Shown in pieces: positions 11,396 through 23,039 of a stretch of DNA of 62,000 nt (position 1 is the first letter of the stretch; every line of letters starts with the position of its first letter). Source of the DNA: Gnetum montanum (lineage: Eukaryota > Streptophyta > Gnetopsida > Gnetales > Gnetaceae); contig MNCI01010139.1 in the NCBI GenBank assembly GCA_015680685.1, positions 9,624 to 71,623 of the forward strand. Reading direction: 5' to 3'. A program made the position numbers and the translations under genes. The notes under the pieces were generated by a model. It was not told the DNA's origin and did no database searches. It saw nothing but the letters and a program-made list of their open reading frames with translations.

Positions 11396-12248
11396 GATGT
11401 GGGGCCTCTAGAGTCAGGTGCTGGCGCGACCGCGGTTTCCCCGGTGCCCACTGCTCCGCGCGGGACCATCGAGGCCCACTCCCGTTCCAACCACACCTTG
11501 CGCCTTCGCATCCGTACCCCCCTCACAGACGTCGTGCGCACCATGGAACGGAGCCTCATCGGTCGTTTCGTCTCCAGGGGGATCTGCCCCCGTTTAGACC
11601 TGATTCGGCGTTGGGTCAGGGAGCAGTGGAAGCTGGAGGGCGTGACCGTCCGGAGCCTCTCGGAGGACCTGCTTCTCTTTGTCTTCCCCTCCCTGCAGGC
11701 CCGCGACTCTGTCCTTCTCGGTTGACCTTGGTTCTACGGGGCCCGGGGTCTCGCACTGACCCCAGGGCACACAGAGAACCCGATTTGTTCACCCGCGCCC
11801 CCGTTTGGATCCGGGTGGCCGGTATCCCGTGGGAGTTATGGGGCCTTCAGTTTCTGAGGGAGGTGGCGGGGAATTTCAGCGAGTTCATTGCCTTCAACCG
11901 GGTCACGCGGTCGCTGGACCGGTTGGGCTATGCCCGCTTCTGTGTCTGGCGCAGCCTAGCTGCGAATGACCTGGTCTGGGCGATCGTTTTGGAGCTTCCG
12001 GGGGGCGAGGAAGCCCTCCAAGTTACCTACGAAAACCTAGACAATGGGGACCTCTCCGTGCGCAGCCCGCCCCCCCGCGTGGCCAAGCCGGGGGGTGCGG
12101 TTGTTGTGGTAAGCCAGGCCACCTTGCAGCAGACTGTCGTTTTTGCAAGGCCCGCTCGACTAATCCTACCCGCCAGCTCTTCGAGGAGGGCAACTGGGTC
12201 ACCATGGCCCGTAAGGGGCGTCTGCGGCCCTCATCCTACCACTCACCT
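11102..12248 (+). pseudogene. LINE ORF1: DUF4283-like domain and CCHC zinc knuckle
   Basis: ORF1 protein binds the element RNA. The N-terminus (11102-11390) is a low-complexity Ala/Thr stretch. It is followed by the DUF4283-like domain: LIGRFVSRGICPRLDLIRRW, then LLLFVFPSLQARDSVLLG, a TGA and PWFYGARGLALTP; after a one-base shift near 11765 it continues APVWIRVAGIPWELWG and LDRLGYARFCVW. A further shift before 12096 puts CGCCGKPGHLAADC (12096-12137) in frame 3, a perfect CX2CX4HX4C knuckle, followed by NWVTMARKGR shortly before the gap. Order and motifs are standard for plant L1 ORF1. At least two frameshifts make it non-functional. Confidence 0.8.
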
Positions 12249-12709
12249 NNNNNNNNNNNNNNNNNNNNNNNNNNNNNNNNNNNNNNNNNNNNNNNNNNNN
12301 NNNNNNNNNNNNNNNNNNNNNNNNNNNNNNNNNNNNNNNNNNNNNNNNNNNNNNNNNNNNNNNNNNNNNNNNNNNNNNNNNNNNNNNNNNNNNNNNNNNN
12401 NNNNNNNNNNNNNNNNNNNNNNNNNNNNNNNNNNNNNNNNNNNNNNNNNNNNNNNNNNNNNNNNNNNNNNNNNNNNNNNNNNNNNNNNNNNNNNNNNNNN
12501 NNNNNNNNNNNNNNNNNNNNNNNNNNNNNNNNNNNNNNNNNNNNNNNNNNNNNNNNNNNNNNNNNNNNNNNNNNNNNNNNNNNNNNNNNNNNNNNNNNNN
12601 NNNNNNNNNNNNNNNNNNNNNNNNNNNNNNNNNNNNNNNNNNNNNNNNNNNNNNNNNNNNNNNNNNNNNNNNNNNNNNNNNNNNNNNNNNNNNNNNNNNN
12701 NNNNNNNNN
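12249..12709. other. Sequence gap (461 N)
   Basis: Unresolved bases. From the flanks it should contain the end of LINE ORF1 and most of the ORF2 endonuclease. A gap of 461 bases seems too short for a complete endonuclease N-terminus, so its length may be an estimate or the element may be deleted here. Confidence 0.95.
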
Positions 12710-14500
12710 CCCCCCCCTCTGGGTGCGCCTGATTTCATGGAGTTCCTGGAGTGCTCGTCTCTTGTTGATCTACCCATTGCAAACTGCAGTTTCACTTGGT
12801 GTAACCGGCGGTGGGGGGTGCACCGGGTTCTCACCTATATCAATCGGGTGTGTGCGAGTTCCGCTCTGCTCCTTAGCGCCGCCATCACCGTGACTGGGCA
12901 GGAGAGGGCTGCTTCTAACCACCGCTCGCTCGTAGTGTCCATTGGCCCGTCCTCACCCTGGGCCCCACGCCCCTTTCGGTTCGAACCTTCGTGGTTGGCC
13001 AAGCCGTGGCTTCGCCCGCTGGTGGAAGATGTCTGGGGCGACTACCAACCGGATCGGGTGGACCCCCGGACCTTCCTTAAAGAGGCCCTTCATTGGCTCA
13101 AGTGGGCCATCCAGGCCCTCCCGATGGGGGAGAAGTTTTTGTTTCGAGCGAGCCACAAGCTGGCTCGGGCACAGCTCGGACGCATCCAGGCATGGTAAGA
13201 GAATGGGGAGGACCTGCACACGGAAGAGATGTACCTCCTTCGCCAACTCCAGAGTCTCGATAGCAAGGAGGAGCTCTATTGGTGGCAGCGGTCTCGGATT
13301 CGGTGGCTCCGCGAGGGGGACCGGCATACGAAGTTCTTCTTCACCATGGCCAAGACCTGGGGCAATACCCACATTCGCAGCCTCCGGTCCCAGGCTGGGG
13401 TGGTGGTTACTGATCCGCAGGGGATCGCGAACAAGCTTTGTGGCTACTGGGGGAGGATTTGGGCCAAGTGTGCCACTCGGTCCATCTCGGTCCCTGTGGC
13501 GAAGGTGCTCATGGCCACGGACAATCTGCGTCTTCTGGCTCCCTTCTCCATGACCGAATTGATCACCACCATCAACAACATGCCCGGAGGTAAAGCGCCG
13601 GGCCTGGACGGCTGGTCCCTGGAGTACTTCAAAGCTTTTTGGACATTGTGGGCCCCAATCTCCTGGATGCTTTTAACGTCATGCTAGCTTGACGGTAGGT
13701 GCGGTGTGAGCTCAATTGCTTTTCATCATCGCCATGGATCTCATGTAGTCCTATTGTCACGCCTCAGGGGTAGAGGCCTTGACATTGCGAGGGTGGCTTG
13801 CCACGTTGAGCACTACGCGGACGACACCATGCTTCTTTGCCGAGCGGTGGTCCCGCAGGCCCAGTGTATCAACCTGGCTCTATCCCGATTGGCCGCCGAG
13901 TTAGGCCTAGAAATCAACAGCACCAAGTCGGCGGCACACTTCATTAATGTGGACCCGCAGGTGCAGCTTCGGGTGACCCAAACTCTGGATGTGCAAACAG
14001 GGAAGCACACCGACACTTACCTGGGCGTCCCGCTGTTCCAGTGGGGGCGGAACAATTCTTGGACCCCCCTCCTGGTCAAGCTTGAGCACCGCGTCAATCA
14101 CTGGGCCAACCGTTTCCTCACCCACAAAGGTCGTCTCCTCGTGGCCACTGAGATCCTTGCGGCCACCACGGGCTTTGTGGGGGCGGTCGCCGTGCCCCAC
14201 GCGGCCATCATTCACCAGATCAACGCCTGGATTCACAGTTTCCTGTGGCGGGGGGGCAAAGGGGGAAGCAAAATCCACCTTGTCAATTGGCACTATGCGG
14301 CCCGTCCTCCTACGGCGAGGGGGCTGAGGGGTCACGACGTTCGAGGATGAGTGTGCAATGGGGTAGCAGCGACTGGTCTGTCGGCTCACTCGGGCTCGGG
14401 GGGAGTGCAGTCAGTGGGGCCGTATCGTTCACCGGAAGTACATGCCCTGGATCTCTGGGTCGCATGTCTCGAGGCCTTGGTCGACTCTCTGCTAGCACAT
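12710..14500 (+). pseudogene. LINE ORF2: endonuclease end and reverse transcriptase
   Basis: Frame 2 is kept across the whole piece. It opens with the C-terminal end of an APE-type endonuclease (FTWCNRRWG, later SNHRSLVVSI in place of SDHxPL), then the linker LREGDRHTKFFFTMAK, and the start of the RT domain (NNMPGGKAPGLDGWSLEYFKAFW, about 13575-13640). The fingers and first palm motifs are missing: near 13680-13720 the sequence jumps to HVEHYADDTMLL, so the catalytic YADD (about 13815) survives without its partner Asp. The thumb follows (TYLGVPLFQWG, LTHKGRLLVATEIL, FLWRGGKGG). In-frame stops at about 13196, 13685 and 14348 and a shift to frame 3 near 14490 complete the inactivation. Confidence 0.85.
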
Positions 14501-15011
14501 GCGGAGGATGCTGGACAAGAACTGGCTCCACCTCGAGCCACGTGCCTTTTTGGCCCATAAATACCCTCCTGAAGACTGTTGGATGGTGGTTTGGCATGGG
14601 TGGCTCCCCGAAAAAGTGAAATTCTTTCTTTGGCTGCTTAAATCCACCGCGCTCCCAGTACGTGTGTTCCTACAGCAGTGCAGCATCTTACAGGATCCCA
14701 TGTGTTCGCGTTGTGGCCTCGACCCGGAGACTCTTAATTACTTCATTTATGACTGCCCCTGCATGCACGTCACTTGGCGTGCATGCAAAAGACCCCCTCC
14801 GCGACGATTCGACAAGGATTCTTGGGCAGCGCTTCTACTTTGGCTCGCCTGGAAGGCATGGAACCGCACTGTGTTCTCTCAGGCGGCTACCCCCTCCCCC
14901 CAGCAACTTATCCAGCAGACGCGCTGGACTTGGTGTGAGACGGTGGCCGCGATGGGGCAAACGCCGACGTACGAGCCTGGCTGCGTGGAATTCCAGGTGG
15001 ATGAGGAGCTA
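14499..15011 (+). pseudogene. LINE ORF2: zf-RVT zinc-binding region
   Basis: After the shift into frame 3 the reading is open: WMVVWHGWLPEKVKFFLWLL followed by C-SRCGLDPETLNYFIYDCP, the Cys/His-like region found after the RT of plant L1 ORF2 proteins. The usual His of the ETxxH motif is replaced (ETLNYF). It ends at a TGA (15012-15014), but the same frame continues as coding-like sequence. Confidence 0.75.
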
Positions 15012-16316
15012 TGACAGATGGTTTGCCATTGCGGATGGGATGCGCTGCTGCCGCTGTTGGTTGGGGACCCTGAACTGTCTGACAATTCCTTCTTTAACAA
15101 TTGGCGCGGCGATCAAACCTTCTTCCATGGCTGAGTTATTCGCCTGAAAGAGGTTGCTTTGGCCAACTACTTGGGGATTTCGGCCGCTGGGGAGATCATC
15201 TTGCCAACCTCCCGTGGCCTCCATAACTCGGCAGTCTTTTTCCAGGGCCTTTCCCCAAGAACGCAGAGCCGTCAGGTCCCTCGGACTTCCCTCCCGCGTC
15301 TTTGGGCTCATGCGGCCGTCTTAGTTGAGCGCTTCTTTGTGCAGTCGGGAAACGTGTCCAAGCTCTAGGGGCTGCATTTCACCTTCCTGCGGTGCTTGCA
15401 GGAGGGCACCTGGGTTAACCTGCCACGCTTCTTCCTCGAGGCCCTCCGCCTCCAACGACGGGGTCGCCGATCGGGGCTTATCTTGGCCCTGTGGAGGGGG
15501 GCGGGGGAGCAGGGGGCACCGGGCCCATCTTCTGCCCCTGCTAGGGGGCGTCGCGTTGCCCCTCCCCCTGTTTCCCCTCCTGCTTCCCCCCCTTCCTCTA
15601 CTCCTCGGTGGCTGGCTACTCTCCACCTCTCCTGTGGCCACCGCACCCACCGCAACCCTGCTCTCTCGCCCGACCCCCCCAGCGCCCCCCCGCACTGGGA
15701 GGCGCAGCTTCAGTGGGTGGTTGCTACTGCCAGGGAGGTTGAACAATAGTCGTCGGAGGCTCGGTGGGTTGAGGCCCTGGCCAAGTAGCGAGATGACCAT
15801 CAAACCCAGCTCCAGGAGCAGGCGCTGCAACTGAATAGGCAGCATACGCTTGCGATGGAGACCCTGCGTGCCCAGCTCACGGATGAGCTCTGGGACCGAA
15901 TCAGGGAGGAGCTGCGGTAGGCGGAGGTAGACCGGCAGGCCTGGGAGGTGGCGGCCCGGGAGGAGCAGGAGCGTCTGTAGGCAGAGGAGCTGCAACGGCT
16001 GCAGCAGCTAGACCGGGTGCATCAGCACAGCGCTCGCCAGTGGCTTAGGCGGGGGCGCTGCCTGTATACCGTCCTTGTTATTAGCTGTGAGAGCTCCTTG
16101 GGGGAGCTCAGAAGGCACATCCGGCGTATGTCCGCTAGACTCTACCCGGATGCGGGGGATTCGTCGCCGGACCGACGCAGGCGCGAGGCTCTTCTGCAGG
16201 GGTTCCAGCAGGCCGCGAACTTCATCGACATGGAGGATCATCGGGCCACCCTGGACATGCTCCATGAGTTGGAGTTGCCTCGGTGTGCCTGCCACCAGCT
16301 GCTGACCCACCCCTAG
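15012..16316 (+). pseudogene. Unusual LINE ORF2 C-terminal extension: globular part, Pro-rich linker, coiled coil
   Basis: This stays in exactly the same frame as the zinc region upstream, interrupted only by stops: TGA at 15012 and about 15135, TAG at 15366, about 15747, 15786, 15918 and 15978. Part 1 (to about 15480) reads FNNWRGDQTFFHG, ALANYLGISAAGEIILP, VERFFVQSGNVSKL and WVNLPRFFLEALR. Part 2 (about 15500-15710) is rich in Pro, Ser and Ala. Part 3 (about 15730-16020) is a Gln/Glu/Arg-rich coiled coil (QLQEQALQLNRQHTLAMETL), ending in a basic tail and TAG at 16314-16316. I do not recognise a named family with certainty; part 1 vaguely resembles the putative plant transposon protein domain. 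An independent third ORF fused by mutation is an alternative. Confidence 0.6.
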
Positions 16317-16511
16317 CTCTTCCCCTCTCTCCCTTGTTCCCGCCCCTTCCTCGTTGGGTTCGTCGTGGGTGTGGNGTCTTTTGTGGGGCCCGGGGCTCCC
16401 CCCCACCCCCTTTCGGGGTGGGCAACCCCCACTTGTACTTGTACTTGTATAGGCATGTACCTTTCTTTCAGTAATACATTCCAGAACATTCTCTCAAAAA
16501 AAAAAAACAAA
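16317..16511 (+). other. LINE 3' UTR and poly(A) tail
   Basis: Pyrimidine-rich and G/C-tract sequence with a single N at 16375, then a short ACTTGT repeat (about 16431-16449) and an A-run interrupted by one C at about 16495-16511. This is the expected 3' end of an L1-type insertion and fixes the element's orientation. Confidence 0.8.
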
Positions 16512-19400
16512 AAATATTTGTGGTAGATTTCTTTTGTGGTGTTTTCCTTTTTAGAAATTATCTAGTTGTGTTACAATGGATTTTTTGGGTGTTTTTCCAT
16601 AAAAACCTCACACTTGATTCAATTAGACACTTTGGCATCAAATTTCTTGTACATGAAGGTATTACTAGATTAAAGGCTTATGGTGGTGCATTGAGATTTT
16701 TTGGTTCATGAGTAGGGCATCATAAGAGTTCATGGCTAAGTTTTGTATGTTATGGATTTTGACTTTGATTTTTTACATGAGTAACCTTGGTACTTTTCCT
16801 GTATGTTTTAGTTCATTGAATTTTATGCATACTTGATGTGGGTTAGGTACTATTTATTTTGTGTATATTTTTGTAAATCTTGATTGGGAATTAGGTTTTT
16901 CTTTACTTGGTAGTTTTGCATGATTTTTGAACCATAATTGTTATTTCTTTCTACTCTAATTTTATGTAATTCTCCAATTTTGGGTATTAAGGGTTTTATA
17001 AAAAACTTTTACCCACTATTTAGTGCATGAGTATTACTCTTTCATCAAATATTTTAATATCATCATATTTGTTTTTGCATGAGTTTGATTTGGTTTTAGT
17101 CATTTTATAAGATTCCAAGTCTTCGAGTTTTTTGTGAGTTTTCAATGATTTTCTTAGGGTTGGGACCCTATCCTAGTGTTGTTATCTCATTTTTTTTCCC
17201 TTTATTTTGTTAAGATAATTATTCTTGCTAGGTCTTATTCTGTATGCCGTTGGTGTCTCTTAACATTTGGTGGTCATTTGCTACTCTTGTTTGCTATTTT
17301 AATCCATTTTTTAAATTCTATATGAAATCATGGATCAACCACAAGTTGTGGTATGATTATTAGCATTGACCACAAGTCTTCATTAGGTTTTGGTGAGGTC
17401 ATAATCAATATTTATTTGTTCTATGAATTTTTAATCTCTATTTTACTAAAGCTATAACAGCATGGATCATGGTCCAATCATGGTATGATCATGATTAACC
17501 ATCATGACTTGTGATGAGATTATGATTGAGTCTTCCTTACCTTTTCACCATTATGAATCATTTTGCAAGTTTTCTTATCAAGTATGAGCTATGATGAGAT
17601 TATGATGAAGTCATAATATACATTTTCTTGTCACTTTTGCCATTTTTCTTCATTTTTATAGATTTCAATCAACCATGGATCATGGTCTATCCACCACAAG
17701 TTGTGATCAAGTCATGGTTTTGTTGTGATTGAGGGGTTTAATTATAGTTTCTGCCAATGAGTATTTTGAGGATATCATGAGTCATGGTTAGGTCATGGTC
17801 ATGTTATGGTAATTTAAATTTATTCTTCCTAGTTCCTCCTTACTGCTGAAACCTAGTTTGAATTAATTTGATATCTTTTGACTTCATTCGATTCAATTTG
17901 TAGACCTAGACTTTGTTAACATGTTGATTTTATTTGAAGTAGATTCTTGGACCTTTCGAATTATTTTGACCTATTTGGTACTATTTGATTATCAATGTTT
18001 AGTTTGTAAGTTTTTTGGTTGTTAGGAGCTAGCACCAAGTTTTGTGGCTGATTAGAGATGGGTTTCCTAGAGATTTTTGGTATTTGAATCCCATTGGGAT
18101 GCATTAATATGATTTTCATCCTACATGAGAGGCTAATCCATGGTACATTGGTTCATTTTATTTGATGTCTCCAAAACATTAAAGGTAAGTCCTAGGTGGT
18201 GCCTCTAACATTAGTAGTTTAGTTTGAGACTAATAATAAATACATGTGTATGGTAGTTTGGCTTTTGGTTTAGCATTTGGAAGTTTGGACAAGTACACAT
18301 GACAACATTTGACATATTTGAAATTGAGTGCATTACATGCTAGCCTTCTTATTTGTAAGTAAGTGGATGAAGTGGGAAAACTTGATTTAGTTATACTTGT
18401 TTTTTGTTTGTAGTATATTCTAGGATCTTTACATTATGTGTGCACACTAACATGTTTTACAGGCCAACATACTTTTATAGCCATCACAAGACTTGCCCTT
18501 GATTCAGATAGAGGAGGTACCAAGGTTTCGTAGTCACTATATACTAGCCCTCTCCCTCTTATTTATAGGTTACAAATACTAGTTGGAGCAAGGAGATCTT
18601 TTCATGATTTTTGTTAATTTTGGATTTCATGTTTATGTTATTTATAGCCTTAGTCATTTATCTTTAGTTTATGTTTATGACATTTGTTAGACATGTTTTT
18701 ATTAATTCCATCTTTATATTTTATTTATTGAATTATGAATTCATGCATGACTAGTTATATTTTAATATTGTTGGATATTTTAGAGTATTTTAAAATTTAA
18801 GATATATGATATTATATATTTTTCTGGTTAGTTTTAGTTTCCAACCTTATATGTATGCATGTATCTATGTATGTGTCTAATTATTAGTTAATTATAATTC
18901 TTTTCCTTTTATTGTTATAGTCCATTTTTTCTTATTTTGGTCATGGTTTCATTGTAAGTTTGCTTTCAGTTCCTTATCATTGCATTAGTTTGTTTAGATT
19001 TTCAGGATTTTCATGTCATCACCAATCGTACATTAGGGATTCTATACCCAACATAATGTTCTCCAAACTAAGAATAGGAAGAAGGGTGTTACATGTTCTC
19101 ATAGTAAATATAATTTCTTCTTGAATAATCTAATAACATAGAACAAAATTCTCAAACATAGAAATATTCTGCACATTATTGATGTCTTATTAATAGAAAT
19201 AATGAAGATATGCATATTATTGAAAATGATTGACTCAAAGAATAAAAGCATATATAGATAATGAAAGATATTAAAGAATAAGGAAAACATATTAAGAATT
19301 AAAAGATATCCAAGAATTGAAAGATCTTCAAGAAATTGTGAAAAATGTCAAGAAATTTGTAACATAAAAAATTGTAAAAACATGAATTTTCACAAGGCTT
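16512..19400. other. AT-rich region without gene
   Basis: T-rich on the plus strand with only short frames. 16520-16711 is open but matches nothing I recognise. The only structure is the CATGGT-rich stretch listed separately and weak short repeats (AAGATATCCAAGAATTGAAAG region near 19305). It could be the 3' non-coding part of element G1, but no LTR was found. Confidence 0.4.
17310..17815. repeat. Degenerate CATGGT/CATGAT/ACCACAAG repeat region
   Basis: Within about 500 bp the strings ATCATGGTC, TCATGGTTA, ATGATGAGATTATGAT and CACAAGTTGTG recur many times with irregular spacing. CCACAAGTTGTGG at about 17339 and CCACAAGTTGTG at about 17694 are near-palindromes. It looks like a heavily decayed tandem array; no regular period could be fixed by eye. 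Confidence 0.5.
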
Positions 19401-19559
19401 AATTATGCGATATAGCTCCCCCACGACTAGGGTTTGAGAAGACATGAAAGATTGAGTGGGTCATGCTTTGGTGGATGTCATGTAAGAAGTCAAAGGCTAT
19501 TGGGATTCTCTAACTAGTTTGACCCATTGAATATTGACTAAAATGAGCTTTTGTAAATT

Positions 19560-20690
19560 TTTCAAGTGGTAGATGTGCATGACACCTAATTTGTATGCAA
19601 TATGAACAATGTAGGGCTTCTTTCATAATGTTTGGAGCTTAGTATGTTGGAACATGTGATTAGGATTATAATAAAGTGCATTATCCCCTACTTTTATATC
19701 TACTTTTCTTATGTAGTTGTCATGTATTTGTTTTACATAGTTCGTATGGATTTTATTGAATATCATGGCTACTAAGAAAATTTCATCTAGTAAGTTTAGA
19801 TTCATTATATGTTCTTTCAGGGCTAGATCAATATATAGTTCTAAGTTACATATGATGGTTAGTACATAGAGTTCGACTTGAATTAGCAGGATAGGTAGTT
19901 TACCATATACTAACTTGTATGATGAATATATTATAGGAAGTTTTCATGTTGATTGATAAGTTCAAATAGTATCATTTAACTATATGCTCTATTATTTTCT
20001 ATAGCGATTGGTTCTTCTTGTTATAATTTATGTAATTGCTCTATTTTTTACTTTTTCCTACTCATTAACTTGGGGATGATATGAAGTACATTAAATTAGG
20101 GATGATATAGAGTGGTCAATTTAAGCTCAATCCCAAGGCATTGCAAAAGCTTCTTGAATGTAGCTTCTGTGAAATGGATTTCATTATCTAAAATTTAGTT
20201 CTTAGTATTGGTTTGTCACATGTTGTTGAAAGACTTTTACTATTGTTACTAATGTGCAACACTAGATTATAATAGCTTCTACCCATTTTGCACAATAATT
20301 AAAAAAAAGCTATAATGTATGAATTCCCACTTGAGATAGGTATAACAAGCCTCATAAAATCAATTTCGTAGATATTTAATGGTTCAAATGACTATATTGA
20401 TTATTGTGGTCCTTCATATGTAGCACATAATCATGTAAAATTGTATGCATATTTGAATACAATGAGCCAAAAATATTAAACTATTAGAATTTTTATGATT
20501 ATATAGCTTCTTGAATAGTGGTATCCACATGGTCCATCATGTACATCATGTAAAATTATTACTTTATTTTCTTTTGGGACACATCATATAATTAGGTCAT
20601 TGATACAAAGTTTATAAATGTGGCCTCTGATTTCCATAAAAAGGTTAACATGACAAAGAAACTATTGTTTTTTTTTTCTTATCTCATTCA
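19560..20690 (-). pseudogene. G1 integrase remnant
   Basis: Integrase inserts element DNA into the chromosome. The C-terminal part is open at 19623-19805 (NLLDEIFLVAMIFNKIH, then KVGDNALYYNP). Upstream on the minus strand come YKLVYGKLPILLIQVELY (about 19925-19870) and core pieces with IDFM and NSYIIAFF, NYCAKWVEAI near 20400-20270. The core is interrupted repeatedly, and the H2C2 finger is only faintly visible to about 20690. Confidence 0.65.
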
Positions 20691-20929
20691 CTAGATATTT
20701 CTTGAGTAATGAGGTAGACAAGGTAATATGCTAACCATGATTTCTTTTTTTTTTTTAAGCTTTTGCAATCATAGCTACTTTTGTAAATAGCAACTTATCT
20801 TGAAATTGATTAAATAAAGGTTCTTCTTTATCTTCTTTTTTTCATCTAAATTGAGATAAATGATCTACTATAGCATTTTCAATGTCCTTATGATTAACAT
20901 TATAATTTCAACTTCCTTTTAGATCATGA

Positions 20930-22110
20930 TTCATCATATAACATGAGGACTCACCATATGCTTGTTCATTAAGAATCTAATGGCACTATGATTAGTGTGG
21001 ACATAGACAAGGTACTCAATCACATAGTGTTGAAAGTTTTCTAAAGTAGATACTAGTACTATTAACACTTTTTGATTGTGGTGTAGTTTCCATGCTTTGC
21101 TCTCCACAATGAATATAATATGATCATTTTTAATCATATAATTATGTAAACACAACTCCTAATGCGTAATTGGATGTGTCAATCATCATGTGAAAAGATC
21201 TATTTTAATTTGGTTCTTTTAGAAATTAAGTCTTAACTAGCTTTTTTTTCGGACTTGTAAATGCCTTTTCACATTCTTCTGAACAAATAAATTATGGATC
21301 TTTATAAGTTAATTTCACTAATAGTTTAACAAACTTTGCAAAATTTTTAATGAATCTTCTATAGGATCTAGTGTATTCTAAGAATGATCTAATGTATTTA
21401 ACTATCTCTGACCTTGGGATAATGTCTTGTATGACTCTTATTTTATTTGGATCCACATCAATCTCTTTTTCTAACAATTTATGCCCTAGAAATAGTCTTT
21501 CTTGGACCATTAAGTGATTCTACTACTAATTGAGCTTCAAATTTTTTTTAACACATCTCTTCAATATTTGCTTAAGGTAGTCTAAGGATTGATCAAAATT
21601 AGAATTATATGTGGATAAGTCATTCATAAAAATTTCCACTCCATTTCCAATATATTTTTGAAATATGTGGAGGAAAAGTTTCTAAAATATTGTAGGAATG
21701 TTATAAAAACCAAATGATAGTTGTCAATATGAAAACGTCTTTGAGGGATTCATAAAACTAATATTCTTTTGGTCTTCTAGTGCTATTTGAATTTGGTTGT
21801 ATCCACTATATCCATCTACAAAACTATAATACTTATGTATTGCTATTGTATCTAGTACTTAATCAACAAATGAAAGAGAAAAATGATCTTTAAATGTAGC
21901 AACATTTAATATTTTATAGTTGATACAAATCTACCATTTGCAATCTTTCTTGGGAACAATGATGGGTGGACTCATCCACTCACTATCAATAATAGATGAA
22001 TTATACTCTTAATAGCTTCTTAATATTTTGATTAAATTTTTATTTAGCTTCAAATTCAATCTTTTCTATGGTCGATGATGAGGTTTTACTGCTAAATTTG
22101 TGTAAATGTG
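20930..22110 (-). pseudogene. G1 reverse transcriptase and RNase H remnant
   Basis: RNase H is read at 20934-21155 (LVSTLENFQHYVIEYLVYVHTNHSAIRFLMNK) and the RT thumb at 21292-21510 (FLGHKLLEKEIDVDPNKIRVI, RSFLEYTRSYRRFIKNFAKF). Further upstream the palm is visible: SFVDGYSGYNQIQI (about 21825-21785), and the catalytic box reads FMND (about 21620) in place of F/YxDD, so the second essential Asp is lost. EWMSPPIIVPKK marks the RT start near 21970. Confidence 0.75.
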
Positions 22111-22479
22111 ATATTAGCAAATGTGTGGATCAATTTCTATGAGCTCATCCTATGAACACACAAAGATTGTTGACTATTTGTTAATTACCTCTAGCAACTT
22201 CTATTTATGTTATGTTGTCAAATTAGTCTTAATCTTTACCACTTTACCATCATTCAAAAATACATATTCTAGAAGTGTGGTAATATCTTTAGTTCTCTAG
22301 GCTCTAACTCTTTCTTTTTTAGGATCTCTAGCTTCTACCAATTTATATTATCTTTTTTCTTGAAATTGCACATGGGAAAGCTATTATCTTACCCATTCTA
22401 ATTCATTAAGTTCTTCTACTAGTTCCATGCATATTTCTAACCTACATTTTTCTCTAATTATCATCCATTGGGTGCTTTC

Positions 22480-22930
22480 TTACTTTGCGGATATTGCATA
22501 ATGCATCTTTGTATGCACACTTCTTCTATACATATTTTTCACATTGGAATTCTTATTTTGTTAATTTTTCATACTTTCTCTACACAATTGCACATTGTAT
22601 TACTATATGAAATGCATAGAACTCTTTGTTTTTATATGGCTTCTCCCTCATCTTCCTTGGAAATTTCCAAGGACAAGTCTCAAATTCCTAACTTAGCATT
22701 AATCATGCTAAGCCATGTTTCTTCCCATGATTATTAGGAATTCTCCCTTATTCTACCTAATATAAATTACTAAGAAATTTTTCATGTATGAACATCGAAT
22801 GATGGTGGTCATAACATATTTTACTTGTTCTAATGGGATTGCAATGGATTGATTTTCTAGCTCTAAACTAATGTTACATTTTTTCAGTAGTGGTAGATTC
22901 TAGTCCTTATACATATAATGAAAGATGAGA
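22480..22930 (-). pseudogene. G1 protease region remnant
   Basis: On the minus strand AWLAMINAKLGIxDLSLEISKE-like wording corresponds to the end of the retroviral-type aspartic protease region that is clearer in G2 (29947-30165) and G3 (52664-52918). The active-site Asp motif was not identified. Confidence 0.5.
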
Positions 22931-23039
22931 TTTACTTTTGAGCCTAAATTACGTAGTGCTTTACATTATTCATTTCCTATTATCTAAAGATAGATTAAAT
23001 GACCTCTAAGATTTGTTTACTTCTTGGGAAGTGAATCTT

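Larger units (their letters stand above)
11045..16511 (+). mobile_element. L1-like LINE, GC-rich, degenerate, nearly full length
   Basis: A non-LTR retrotransposon inserted in the gag of the preceding element. Order: ORF1 (RNA-binding), a gap covering most of the endonuclease, reverse transcriptase with an internal deletion, a zinc-finger region, a C-terminal extension and a poly(A) tail at about 16495-16511. It stands out from the whole window by its high GC content and by tracts of C and G. Flanking target duplications could not be identified: the sequence after the poly(A) does not resemble the gag continuation seen at 40600 or 55290, so one flank has been rearranged. Confidence 0.85.

Noticed and set aside
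11038-11559. 173-residue Ala/Val-rich frame on the minus strand
   Set aside because: It is the reverse reading of the GCA/ACG triplet-rich start of LINE ORF1; composition follows from the repeat.
15321-15995. 224-residue frame on the minus strand, Leu/Pro/Gly-rich
   Set aside because: Shadow of the GC-rich Pro-linker and coiled coil of the LINE, whose plus-strand frame is continuous with ORF2.
16520-16711. 63-residue plus-strand frame after the LINE
   Set aside because: Low-complexity Phe/Leu-rich composition, no recognised motif, and no support from neighbours.
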